This document shows, in pieces, positions 8,187-16,112 of a stretch of DNA of 64,000 bases. Source of the stretch: Pseudomonas costantinii (GTDB taxonomy: Bacteria; Pseudomonadota; Gammaproteobacteria; Pseudomonadales; Pseudomonadaceae); the NCBI RefSeq assembly GCF_001870435.1, contig NZ_MDDR01000037.1, forward strand, positions 186,001 to 250,000, written 5' to 3'. The position numbers and the translations under genes are program-made. The notes under the pieces were generated by a model that was not told where the DNA came from, ran no database searches, and was given only the letters and a program-made list of their open reading frames with translations. How positions within the stretch are numbered: position 1 is the stretch's first letter; each line of letters begins with the position of its first letter.

Positions 8187-9341
8187 TCAGACAGGTTGGT
8201 TGGGCTTGTAGTCCTTGAGCAACAGATAAGTGCTCCAGCCCCACCAATCATTGGTCCAGTGCTTGTCGTTCAAGTCATTTACGTCCTTGCGGCGCAGCAC
8301 CTTGTCTCCTTCCATCTTGAACAGCGGCGAGAAATTGTTCGCCGGGTTCTGCGCAGCGTTCAAGTCCGGCACATACAGCGGGGCCTTGAAGTTGGCCGGG
8401 GAGGGCGCTACACCGCTGATAAAGGTCTCGAAGATCTCATCGGCCGACGCTTGTACTGCGCGTTTGACCTGCACCCGATTGGCTGCGTCGATAGTGTCGA
8501 AGTAGCGTTTATCCCCGTAGGCGTGCCATTGATCACCCATGGCATTGCGCACCTTGAGCCCGAACTTGCTGTCTTCGTCGTGCATGAAGCGGCTGATCAG
8601 CGAGCCTAGTTCTCCCGGTGTCACCACGGCTGCCAATTGTTTGCGTGGCACTCGCAGGTGGCCCGCTGAAAACAAGTCGGTCAAAAAGTGATCAGCGAAA
8701 CTGTTCATGGCGTAAGCCAATTCCAGTGCCTGGTCGGTACCGGTTTGATGAGCCACGACTGCCTGTTGCAGTGCCGCCGTATGGCCAGCCAAGTACGCCG
8801 ACAGCGCCCACTCACCGAAGTGGTCGGCGTTGTCCGCCGCCAGTTTCAAGTAGCGCCCCAGCGGAATCAGAGCTGAAACAGCACTGCCACCGCCGGTGAT
8901 GCGGTTCCATTCCTCGGACAACGTATCGCCCAGGGCGTCATAGGCTTCATGGGCTTGTTTGCCATCCTTGATTGCCTGGTTGACTGCGTTGATCTCCTTT
9001 TGCATCACCGCGAGGATTTTTTGAGCCTCTTCCCGCGAGGCGGGTAGCACTGCCAGCGTGTTGAAGGCCGCCGTAAAGCGTTGCACGCGATCGGCCGGGG
9101 AGGCGCCATCGCTGATGGGCTGGCCGGGAATGCCATAAAAATCGCCACCCAGAGCGATCACTTGTCCATAGGTCAGCGCCAGCCCGTTGGGCAGGTGCAA
9201 CTCGACTTGTCGTGCAGGAATTGCCGGTGCGTCCTTGACGAAACGCAATAGGGTGTCATCGCCGATGGCGGTGTGTTCACCCCCTTCGAAACGCAGGGTA
9301 GGTGGGTTTTTTTCGGGTGCTGCGAGTTCTAGACCTGACAT
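8187..9341 (-). CDS. Putative zinc-dependent phospholipase C-like protein, SOS-controlled
   Basis: A 384-residue protein with no signal peptide or membrane segment. Clusters of His/Asp resemble the P. fluorescens/Legionella PlcA-type phospholipase C family, recognised from memory: GGDFYG (65-70), DNADHFGEW (170-178), His187, DHFLTDLFSAGHLR (217-230), then MHDEDS (253-258) and GDQWHAYGD (269-277). These could form a metal-binding active site acting on a phosphodiester, but activity and substrate are unproven. The ribosome site AAGGAG is optimal. A near-perfect LexA box lies 40 bases upstream of the ATG, implying DNA-damage induction. It interrupts the sugar-diacid cluster and is unrelated to it. 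It could alternatively be a nuclease-like member of the same fold. Confidence 0.6.
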   Translation of the reverse strand: MSGLELAAPEKNPPTLRFEGGEHTAIGDDTLLRFVKDAPAIPARQVELHLPNGLALTYGQVIALGGDFYGIPGQPISDGASPADRVQRFTAAFNTLAVLPASREEAQKILAVMQKEINAVNQAIKDGKQAHEAYDALGDTLSEEWNRITGGGSAVSALIPLGRYLKLAADNADHFGEWALSAYLAGHTAALQQAVVAHQTGTDQALELAYAMNSFADHFLTDLFSAGHLRVPRKQLAAVVTPGELGSLISRFMHDEDSKFGLKVRNAMGDQWHAYGDKRYFDTIDAANRVQVKRAVQASADEIFETFISGVAPSPANFKAPLYVPDLNAAQNPANNFSPLFKMEGDKVLRRKDVNDLNDKHWTNDWWGWSTYLLLKDYKPNQPV

Positions 9342-9380
9342 GTTAGCTCCTTGCTATGTCGTAGGAATCTTCCTTAATAA

Positions 9381-9396
9381 CTGTATATACATACAG
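9381..9396. promoter_or_regulatory. LexA (SOS) box
   Basis: The palindrome CTGTATATACATACAG keeps the CTG-N10-CAG frame and the alternating AT core of the LexA operator. The arms CTGTAT and ATACAG are exact inverted repeats. It lies 40 bases upstream of the phospholipase-like ATG on the minus strand and 16 bases upstream of a 15-codon ORF on the plus strand, so it could repress both directions. LexA binding is inferred from consensus. Confidence 0.8.
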
Positions 9397-9411
9397 CTAT
9401 TCGGAGCATAT

Positions 9412-9459
9412 ATGAATAATTTCCTACGTCAAGAGGGCGTGTTTAAACACCCGATCTGA
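9412..9459 (+). CDS. Possible 15-residue peptide next to the LexA box
   Basis: An ATG preceded by GGAG at a 5-base spacing opens a short frame encoding MNNFLRQEGVFKHPI and then TGA. It starts 16 bases after the LexA box on the side opposite the phospholipase-like gene. It contains the perfect palindrome GTGTTTAAACAC (9439-9450). It may be an SOS-induced micropeptide, a leader, the remnant of a lost gene, or chance. I do not recognise it. Confidence 0.25.
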   Translation: MNNFLRQEGVFKHPI

Positions 9460-9481
9460 GATGAGGCCCGATGAATTGCAG

Positions 9482-9509
9482 TTGACGAATTTATTTATAG
9501 TTGTACGAT
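9482..9509 (+). promoter_or_regulatory. Probable sigma-70 promoter of kdgD
   Basis: TTGACG (9482-9487) and TACGAT (9504-9509) are separated by 16 bases, 66 bases upstream of the kdgD ATG. The -10 lies inside the palindromic operator at 9501-9518, an arrangement expected for direct repression. Confidence 0.55.
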
Positions 9510-9518
9510 GACGTACGA
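9501..9518. promoter_or_regulatory. Candidate GntR/FadR-type operator upstream of kdgD
   Basis: The interrupted palindrome has half-sites GTACG (9503-9507) and CGTAC (9512-9516) around ATGA, extended by matching outer T and A. It fits the GT-N-AC layout of FadR-subfamily operators and overlaps the putative -10. Its left part recurs upstream of the regulator gene at 7231-7242. Confidence 0.55.
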
Positions 9519-9574
9519 CATCATCACAACCAACAACCTTTCGACAGAAAGTCTTCGCCCAGGGTGTTCGAATA

Positions 9575-10486
9575 ATGAATCCACAAGAACTGAAGTCCAT
9601 CCTCTCCCACGGTCTGCTGTCTTTCCCCGTGACCGATTTCAACGCCCAGGGTGACTTCCACCAGGCGGGCTACATCAAGCGTCTGGAATGGCTGGCCCCT
9701 TACGGCGCCACCGCATTGTTCGCAGCGGGCGGCACCGGTGAGTTTTTCTCCCTGGCCGCCAGTGAATACTCCCAGGTGGTGAAGACTGCAGTTGATACCT
9801 GTGCCACCAGCGTGCCGATTCTGGCCGGTGTCGGTGGTTCGACCCGCCAAGCCATCGAGTACGCCCAGGAAGCCGAACGTCTCGGCGCCAAAGGCTTGCT
9901 GCTGCTGCCGCACTACCTGACTGAAGCCAGCCAGGACGGGGTTGCCGCCCACGTTGAAGCGGTGTGCAAGTCGGTCAAGATTGGCGTGGTGGTCTACAAC
10001 CGCAACGTCTGCCGCCTGACCGCGCCACTGCTGGAACGCCTGGCTGAGCGCTGCCCGAACCTGATTGGCTATAAAGATGGCCTGGGTGATATCGAGTTGA
10101 TGGTGTCGATCCGCCGTCGCCTTGGCGACCGTTTCAGCTACCTCGGTGGCCTGCCGACTGCAGAGGTTTACGCCGCTGCCTACAAGGCCCTGGGCGTGCC
10201 GGTGTACTCCTCGGCGGTGTTCAATTTCATCCCGAAAACCGCGATGGACTTCTACCACGCGATTGCCAAGGACGATCACGCCACCGTCGGCAAGATCATC
10301 GACAACTTCTTCCTGCCTTACCTCGACATCCGTAACCGCAAAGCGGGTTATGCCGTGAGCATCGTCAAGGCAGGTGCAAAAATCGCCGGCTATGACGCAG
10401 GCCCAGTACGCACGCCGCTGACCGATCTGCTGCCGGAAGAATACGAAGCTCTGGCCGCGCTGATCGACAAGCAAGGTCCGCAGTAA
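9575..10486 (+). CDS. kdgD: 5-dehydro-4-deoxyglucarate dehydratase
   Basis: The 303-residue protein belongs to the DHDPS/N-acetylneuraminate lyase TIM-barrel superfamily. It would dehydrate and decarboxylate 5-keto-4-deoxyglucarate to 2-oxoglutarate semialdehyde (2,5-dioxovalerate). The Schiff-base Lys is in IGYKDGLGD and the partner Tyr in VVYNRN; GGTGEFFSL forms the substrate carboxylate loop. The semialdehyde dehydrogenase that consumes its product follows directly, and garD lies three genes downstream, which makes the assignment firm. A palindromic operator overlaps its promoter. Confidence 0.95.
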   Translation: MNPQELKSILSHGLLSFPVTDFNAQGDFHQAGYIKRLEWLAPYGATALFAAGGTGEFFSLAASEYSQVVKTAVDTCATSVPILAGVGGSTRQAIEYAQEAERLGAKGLLLLPHYLTEASQDGVAAHVEAVCKSVKIGVVVYNRNVCRLTAPLLERLAERCPNLIGYKDGLGDIELMVSIRRRLGDRFSYLGGLPTAEVYAAAYKALGVPVYSSAVFNFIPKTAMDFYHAIAKDDHATVGKIIDNFFLPYLDIRNRKAGYAVSIVKAGAKIAGYDAGPVRTPLTDLLPEEYEALAALIDKQGPQ

Positions 10487-10495
10487 CCCATCTAC

Positions 10496-10524
10496 AAGGC
10501 CGCTGAGAAATCAGCGGCCTTTTG
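10496..10524 (+). terminator. Intra-operon hairpin between kdgD and the dehydrogenase gene
   Basis: A perfect 10-bp stem AAGGCCGCTG/CAGCGGCCTT with a six-base loop is followed by only four T's. It sits 9 bases after the kdgD stop and 17 before the next start codon. It is more likely a partial terminator or RNA-stability element than a full stop. Confidence 0.55.
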
Positions 10525-10540
10525 CGTCAGGAGAAGATTT

Positions 10541-11986
10541 GTGTCCCAAGCCAAGCGTTTTGAAAACTACATCAACGGCCAATGGGTGGGCGGCGCGGAC
10601 TATTGCGTCAACATCAACCCGTCGGAGTTGTCCGATGTCATCGGCGAATACGCCAAGGCTGACGTAGCTCAGGTCAACGCTGCCATCGATGCGGCCCGCG
10701 CGGCGTTCCCGGCCTGGTCGACGTCCGGCATTCAGGCTCGCCACGATGCCCTGGATAAAGTCGGCAGCGAAATCCTCGCCCGTCGCGAAGAACTCGGCAC
10801 TTTGCTGGCTCGGGAAGAGGGCAAGACCCTGCCCGAAGCCATTGGCGAAGTGACCCGCGCCGGCAATATCTTCAAGTTCTTTGCCGGTGAATGCCTGCGT
10901 TTGTCTGGTGACTACGTGCCGTCGGTGCGCCCGGGCGTCAACGTTGAAGTCACCCGCGAAGCCTTGGGTGTGGTCGGCCTGATCACCCCGTGGAATTTCC
11001 CGATTGCCATCCCCGCCTGGAAAATCGCTCCGGCCCTGGCCTATGGCAACTGCGTGGTGATCAAACCGGCTGAATTGGTGCCGGGCTGCGCCTGGGCCCT
11101 GGCCGAAATCATCTCCCGAGCAGGTTTCCCCGCCGGTGTGTTCAACCTGGTGATGGGCAGCGGCCGTGTGGTTGGCGACGTGTTGGTCAACAGCCCGAAA
11201 GTCGACGGCATCAGCTTCACAGGTTCCGTGGGTGTGGGGCGCCAGATCGCCGTCAGCTGTGTGTCGCGTCAGGCCAAAGTGCAGTTGGAAATGGGCGGTA
11301 AGAACCCGCAGATCATCCTCGACGACGCCGATCTCAAACAGGCTGTCGAGCTGTCGGTGCAGAGCGCGTTCTACTCCACCGGCCAGCGTTGCACCGCCTC
11401 CAGCCGCTTGATCGTTACCGCCGGTATCCACGACCAGTTCGTTGCGGCCATGGCTGAGCGTATGAAGTCGATCAGAGTCGGCCACGCCTTGAAAAGCGGT
11501 ACCGATATTGGCCCGGTGGTTTCCCAGGCCCAATTGGATCAGGACCTGAAATACATCGACATCGGCCAAAGCGAAGGCGCGCGCCTGGTAAGCGGTGGCG
11601 GCCTGGTGACCTGCGATACCGAAGGCTACTACTTGGCGCCAACCCTGTTTGCCGACAGCGAAGCCGCCATGCGCATTAGCCGTGAAGAGATCTTCGGCCC
11701 GGTGGCCAACGTGGTGCGCGTAGCGGATTACGAGGCAGCGCTGGCCATGGCCAATGACACCGAATTCGGCCTGTCGGCGGGTATCGCTACCACGTCGCTG
11801 AAGTATGCCAACCACTTCAAGCGCCACTCCCAGGCCGGGATGGTGATGGTCAACCTGCCGACTGCCGGTGTGGACTATCACGTTCCATTCGGTGGCCGTA
11901 AGGGCTCATCCTATGGTTCGCGTGAGCAAGGTCGCTATGCGCAAGAGTTCTACACCGTGGTGAAAACCAGCTACATCGGTTCGTAG
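10541..11986 (+). CDS. 2,5-dioxovalerate (2-oxoglutarate semialdehyde) dehydrogenase
   Basis: The 481-residue protein is an aldehyde dehydrogenase superfamily member with the catalytic Cys in GQRCTASS, the general-base Glu in LEMGGKNP, and the cofactor motif FTGSVGVGRQI. Given kdgD just upstream, it should oxidise 2-oxoglutarate semialdehyde with NAD(P)+ to 2-oxoglutarate, feeding the TCA cycle. Translation starts at GTG with a GGAG-type site upstream. Substrate is assigned from context; the catalytic class is clear. Confidence 0.9.
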   Translation: MSQAKRFENYINGQWVGGADYCVNINPSELSDVIGEYAKADVAQVNAAIDAARAAFPAWSTSGIQARHDALDKVGSEILARREELGTLLAREEGKTLPEAIGEVTRAGNIFKFFAGECLRLSGDYVPSVRPGVNVEVTREALGVVGLITPWNFPIAIPAWKIAPALAYGNCVVIKPAELVPGCAWALAEIISRAGFPAGVFNLVMGSGRVVGDVLVNSPKVDGISFTGSVGVGRQIAVSCVSRQAKVQLEMGGKNPQIILDDADLKQAVELSVQSAFYSTGQRCTASSRLIVTAGIHDQFVAAMAERMKSIRVGHALKSGTDIGPVVSQAQLDQDLKYIDIGQSEGARLVSGGGLVTCDTEGYYLAPTLFADSEAAMRISREEIFGPVANVVRVADYEAALAMANDTEFGLSAGIATTSLKYANHFKRHSQAGMVMVNLPTAGVDYHVPFGGRKGSSYGSREQGRYAQEFYTVVKTSYIGS

Positions 11987-11998
11987 GACGCGTAACCA

Positions 11999-12027
11999 GT
12001 GGGAACCGGTTGCCTGTCGGTTCCCAC
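11999..12027. repeat. Inverted repeat between the dehydrogenase gene and gudP
   Basis: GTGGGAACCG and CGGTTCCCAC form a perfect 10-bp stem with a nine-base loop. No T-run follows. It could modulate gudP mRNA or be an operator; no function is assigned. Confidence 0.55.
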
Positions 12028-12082
12028 ACCCAAAACAGAAATGATTACCCGCAAAAAAAATAATTAGTGGGAGTACTTTTTC

Positions 12083-13447
12083 ATGCAAGCGACCAAGCCG
12101 ACCCATGTCCGCTATTTGATCCTGCTCATGCTGTTCCTGGTGACCACGATCAACTACGCCGACCGGGCCACTATCGCCATCGCGGGCTCCAGCCTGCAAA
12201 AAGACCTCGGCATCGACGCGGTTACCCTCGGTTATATCTTTTCCGCATTCGGTTGGGCTTACGTGGCCGGGCAAATTCCCGGTGGCTGGCTGCTGGACCG
12301 GTTCGGCTCGAAAAAAGTCTATGCCCTGAGTATCTTCACTTGGTCGCTGTTCACCGTGCTGCAAGGCTATGTCGGCGAGTTTGGTGTCTCCACCGCTATC
12401 GTTGCGCTGTTCATGCTGCGCTTCCTGGTGGGGCTGGCCGAAGCACCCTCCTTTCCCGGAAATGCCCGTATTGTTGCGGCGTGGTTTCCTACAGCTGAAC
12501 GCGGCACTGCGTCGGCGATCTTTAACTCGGCGCAGTATTTCGCCACCGTGTTGTTCGCACCGTTGATGGGTTGGATCGTCTACACCTTCGGCTGGCAACA
12601 CGTGTTTATCGTGATGGGCGGCATCGGCGTTGTGTTCTCATTGATCTGGCTGAAAGTTATCCACAGCCCACGCCAGCATCCGATGATCAACGAAGCCGAA
12701 CTCAAGCACATCGCTGAGAACGGTGCGATGGTCGACATGGATCAGGACAAGGCCAAGGGGCAGAAAACCGACGGTCCGAAGTGGGATTACATTCGCCAAC
12801 TGCTGACCAACCGCATGATGCTCGGCGTGTATCTGGGCCAGTACTGCATCAATGGCATCACTTATTTCTTCCTGACCTGGTTCCCGGTGTACCTGGTGCA
12901 AGAGCGCGGCATGACCATTCTCAAGGCGGGTTTCATCGCTTCGCTGCCGGCTATTTGCGGCTTTATTGGGGGGGTATTGGGCGGGATCATTTCCGACTAC
13001 CTGTTGCGCAGGGGGCACTCGCTGACCTTCGCTCGTAAGGCGCCGATTATTGGTGGTTTGCTGATTTCCAGCAGCATCGTCGCGTGCAACTACGTGGACA
13101 TTGAGTGGATGGTGGTGGGCTTCATGGCCCTGGCCTTCTTCGGTAAAGGCGTTGGCGCACTCGGTTGGGCGGTGGTGTCCGACACCTCGCCGAAACAAAT
13201 CGCCGGGCTCAGTGGCGGGTTGTTCAACATGTTTGGCAACCTGGCCTCGATCAGTACGCCAATCGTCATCGGCTACATCATCAGCACCACCGGCTCGTTC
13301 AAATGGGCCTTGGTGTTCGTCGGTGCGAACGCACTGGTGGCGGTGTTCAGCTACCTGGTGATCGTCGGCCCGATCAAACGCGTGGTGCTCAAAGAGCCGC
13401 CAAGCAAAGGGTCCGAACTGACCAAACTGACCCAAGCGCATTCCTGA
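12083..13447 (+). CDS. gudP: MFS glucarate/galactarate transporter
   Basis: The 454-residue polytopic protein belongs to the anion:cation symporter branch of the major facilitator superfamily. The N-terminal YLILLMLFLVTTINYADRA and the loop GWLLDRFGSKKVY are typical of GudP/ExuT-like hexuronate and glucarate permeases, and about 12 hydrophobic segments are evident. It is placed between the semialdehyde dehydrogenase and garD, which supports uptake of D-glucarate and/or D-galactarate across the inner membrane. garD begins 11 bases after its stop. Confidence 0.9.
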   Translation: MQATKPTHVRYLILLMLFLVTTINYADRATIAIAGSSLQKDLGIDAVTLGYIFSAFGWAYVAGQIPGGWLLDRFGSKKVYALSIFTWSLFTVLQGYVGEFGVSTAIVALFMLRFLVGLAEAPSFPGNARIVAAWFPTAERGTASAIFNSAQYFATVLFAPLMGWIVYTFGWQHVFIVMGGIGVVFSLIWLKVIHSPRQHPMINEAELKHIAENGAMVDMDQDKAKGQKTDGPKWDYIRQLLTNRMMLGVYLGQYCINGITYFFLTWFPVYLVQERGMTILKAGFIASLPAICGFIGGVLGGIISDYLLRRGHSLTFARKAPIIGGLLISSSIVACNYVDIEWMVVGFMALAFFGKGVGALGWAVVSDTSPKQIAGLSGGLFNMFGNLASISTPIVIGYIISTTGSFKWALVFVGANALVAVFSYLVIVGPIKRVVLKEPPSKGSELTKLTQAHS

Positions 13448-13458
13448 GGGGCGATGTA

Positions 13459-15012
13459 ATGCAGTTGATTGAACATGCCGATTCGCCGCGCTCGATTCGT
13501 TTGCACGAGCGCGACAACGTAGTAATCGTGGTCAATGACCAGGGTGTACCGGCCGGGACTGAGTTCCCCGACGGCCTGGTGACGGTGGATTTCATCCCCC
13601 AGAGCCACAAGGTGACCCTGGAAGATATCCCTGAAGGCGGTCAGATTATTCGCTACGGCCAAACCATCGGTTACGCCCTGGCGCCGATCCCGCGCGGCAG
13701 TTGGGTGCAGGAAGATCAACTGCGCATGCCCACCGCGCCACCGCTGGACAGCTTGCCGCTGTCCACCGAGGTACCTGAAACCCAGGCGCCGCTGGAAGGG
13801 TTTACGTTCGAAGGCTATCGCAACGCCGACGGTACCGTGGGCACGCGCAATATCCTGGGCATCACCACCACGGTGCAATGCGTCACCGGTGTGCTGGACC
13901 ACGCGGTCAAGCGCATCAAGGACGAGTTGCTGCCCAAATACCCGAACGTTGATGACGTGGTGGCGCTGACCCACAGCTACGGCTGCGGCGTGGCGATCAC
14001 CGCAACAGATGCGTATATCCCGATCCGTACGGTTCGCAACCTGGCGCGCAACCCAAACCTGGGTGGCGAAGCCTTGGTGATTAGCCTGGGCTGCGAGAAG
14101 TTGCAAGCCGGGCAGGTGATGCACGACAACGACAGCTCCGTCGACCTGAGCGAGCCGTGGTTGTATCGGTTACAGGACTCCAGCCACGGCTTTACCGAGA
14201 TGATCGAGCAGATCATGGGGCTGGCTGAAACCCGCTTGAAGAAACTCGACCAGCGTCGCCGGGAAACCGTGCCGGCCTCGGAGCTGATCCTGGGTATGCA
14301 GTGCGGCGGCAGTGACGCGTTTTCCGGCATCACCGCCAACCCGGCGCTGGGGTATGCCTCGGATTTGCTGTTGCGGGCCGGGGCGACCGTGATGTTTTCC
14401 GAGGTCACTGAAGTCCGTGACGCGATTTACCTGCTGACGTCTCGCGCCGAGACCAAGGAAGTTGCCCAGGAGCTTGTCAGGGAAATGGACTGGTACGACC
14501 GTTACCTGGCCAAAGGCGAGGCTGATCGTAGCGCCAATACCACGCCGGGCAACAAGAAGGGCGGGTTGTCGAATATTGTCGAGAAGTCCTTGGGCTCTAT
14601 CGTCAAATCCGGCAGCAGCGCGATCAACGGCGTGCTGGGTCCGGGCGAGCGTTTCAAGCGCAAGGGCCTGATTTTTTGCGCCACGCCGGCCAGCGATTTT
14701 GTGTGCGGTACGTTGCAACTGGCAGCGGGCATGAACCTGCATGTGTTCACTACCGGGCGTGGCACGCCTTATGGGCTGGCGATGGCGCCGGTGGTGAAGG
14801 TGTCGACACGTACAGAGTTGGCGCAACGTTGGCCGGACCTGATCGATATCGATGCCGGGCGCATTGCCACCGGGCGAGCGACCATCGAGGCGTTGGGTTG
14901 GGAGTTGTTCCACTTCTATCTGGATGTGGCCAGCGGCAAGAAACAGACCTGGGCGGAGCGGCATAAGCTGCATAACGACATCACGCTGTTCAACCCGGCA
15001 CCGATTACCTGA
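13459..15012 (+). CDS. garD: Galactarate dehydratase
   Basis: The 517-residue protein has an N-terminal SAF-like beta domain (residues about 10-95) followed by the UxaA/GarD catalytic region. It dehydrates D-galactarate to 5-keto-4-deoxyglucarate, the substrate of KdgD. Recognisable stretches are GYRNADGTVGTRN, HSYGCGVAITATDA, LGCEKLQ, MQCGGSDAFSGITANPALG and FTTGRGTPYG; the cysteines and histidine in these fit iron-dependent catalysis. The ATG at 13459 lies 11 bases after gudP; a longer upstream frame overlaps gudP and is not the start. A glucarate dehydratase (gudD) is not in the window. Confidence 0.95.
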   Translation: MQLIEHADSPRSIRLHERDNVVIVVNDQGVPAGTEFPDGLVTVDFIPQSHKVTLEDIPEGGQIIRYGQTIGYALAPIPRGSWVQEDQLRMPTAPPLDSLPLSTEVPETQAPLEGFTFEGYRNADGTVGTRNILGITTTVQCVTGVLDHAVKRIKDELLPKYPNVDDVVALTHSYGCGVAITATDAYIPIRTVRNLARNPNLGGEALVISLGCEKLQAGQVMHDNDSSVDLSEPWLYRLQDSSHGFTEMIEQIMGLAETRLKKLDQRRRETVPASELILGMQCGGSDAFSGITANPALGYASDLLLRAGATVMFSEVTEVRDAIYLLTSRAETKEVAQELVREMDWYDRYLAKGEADRSANTTPGNKKGGLSNIVEKSLGSIVKSGSSAINGVLGPGERFKRKGLIFCATPASDFVCGTLQLAAGMNLHVFTTGRGTPYGLAMAPVVKVSTRTELAQRWPDLIDIDAGRIATGRATIEALGWELFHFYLDVASGKKQTWAERHKLHNDITLFNPAPIT

Positions 15013-15014
15013 GT

Positions 15015-15112
15015 GATCGTTCCCACGCTCCGCGTGGGAATGCTCCGCATCCCTCTTACAGCAGACGCGGAGCGTCCAAACAAGCATTCCCACGCAGAGC
15101 GTGGGAACGATC
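15015..15112. repeat. REP-like double palindrome, copy 3
   Basis: Outer arms GATCGTTCCCACGC and GCGTGGGAACGATC match copies 1 and 2; the inner region is shorter and divergent. This copy lies between two genes read in the same direction, directly after garD, and may take the place of a terminator. Confidence 0.9.
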
Positions 15113-15170
15113 GTGGTGAATCTGGCTTATCATTAGCCACCTGACGACGCTCACCAAGGTTCTCCCCGGC

Positions 15171-16112
15171 ATGCTGGCAATTTTCCTCACCACCCTCACC
15201 ATCACCGCGCCGGTGTTTGCCATGCTGTTCCTCGGTGTGCTGCTCAAGCGCATCAACTGGATCAACGACAACTTTATCCACACCGCTTCGTCCCTGGTGT
15301 TCAACGTCACCATGCCGGCGTTGCTGTTCCTGGGCATTCTGCATGCTGATCTGCACTCGGCGCTCAAGCCGGGTTTGCTGATCTATTTTGCCGTCGCTAC
15401 GTTGCTGAGCTTCGCCCTGGCCTGGGGCTGGGCGATTTTTCGTTGCCCGCGTGAAGACCGAGGCATCTACACCCAAGGCTCATTTCGCGGCAACAATGGA
15501 GTGATTGGCCTGGCGTTGGCCGCCAGCATGTACGGCGACTACGGTATCTCCCTCGGCGCAATCCTCGCGGCGCTGGTGATTCTGTTCTACAACACCCTGT
15601 CGACCATTGTGCTGGCGGTGTACAGCCCGGTGATCAAGTCCGACCCGTGGAGCATCTTCAAAAGTGTGGTGGCCAACCCGCTGATCATCAGTGTGATTGC
15701 GGCCACGCCCTTCGCCGTCTTCCAGATTGGCTTGCCGGGTTGGCTGGAGTCGTCCGGCCAGTATCTGGCGGACATGACCTTGCCGCTGGCGCTGATCTGC
15801 ATTGGCGGCACCTTGTCGATGGCGGCGTTGCGCAAAAGTGGCAGCATGGCGTTGAGTGCCAGCCTGGTGAAGATGATCGGTTTGCCCGTACTGGCGACGC
15901 TGGGCGCCTGGCTGCTGGGTTTCCGGGGCCCGGAACTGGGGATTTTGTTTCTGTATTTCGGCGCGCCGACCGCTGCGGCGAGTTTCGTGATGGCCAGGGC
16001 GGCCGAAGGCAATCATGAACTGGCGGCAGCGATTATCGTGATCACTACCCTGATGGCGGCGGTGACCACGAATGTCGGAATCTTCGTGCTGCAGGCAGGC
16101 GGCTGGATCTAG
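15171..16112 (+). CDS. AEC-family (auxin efflux carrier-like) permease
   Basis: The 313-residue membrane protein has two sets of about five hydrophobic helices and the family features: an N-terminal IFLTTLTITAPVFAMLFLGVLLK segment, a central FRGNNGVIGLALAASMYG loop and a C-terminal FLYFGAPTAAASFVMARA motif. Bacterial members export or import small carboxylates such as malate or malonate; the substrate here is unknown. Its TAG stop shares the CTAG tetramer with the stop of the convergent next gene. Confidence 0.85.
   Translation: MLAIFLTTLTITAPVFAMLFLGVLLKRINWINDNFIHTASSLVFNVTMPALLFLGILHADLHSALKPGLLIYFAVATLLSFALAWGWAIFRCPREDRGIYTQGSFRGNNGVIGLALAASMYGDYGISLGAILAALVILFYNTLSTIVLAVYSPVIKSDPWSIFKSVVANPLIISVIAATPFAVFQIGLPGWLESSGQYLADMTLPLALICIGGTLSMAALRKSGSMALSASLVKMIGLPVLATLGAWLLGFRGPELGILFLYFGAPTAAASFVMARAAEGNHELAAAIIVITTLMAAVTTNVGIFVLQAGGWI

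Noticed and set aside
7294..15012. A genomic island with integrase or att sites around the galactarate cluster
   Set aside because: No tRNA, integrase or direct repeats were seen; flanking REP-like elements are not att sites.
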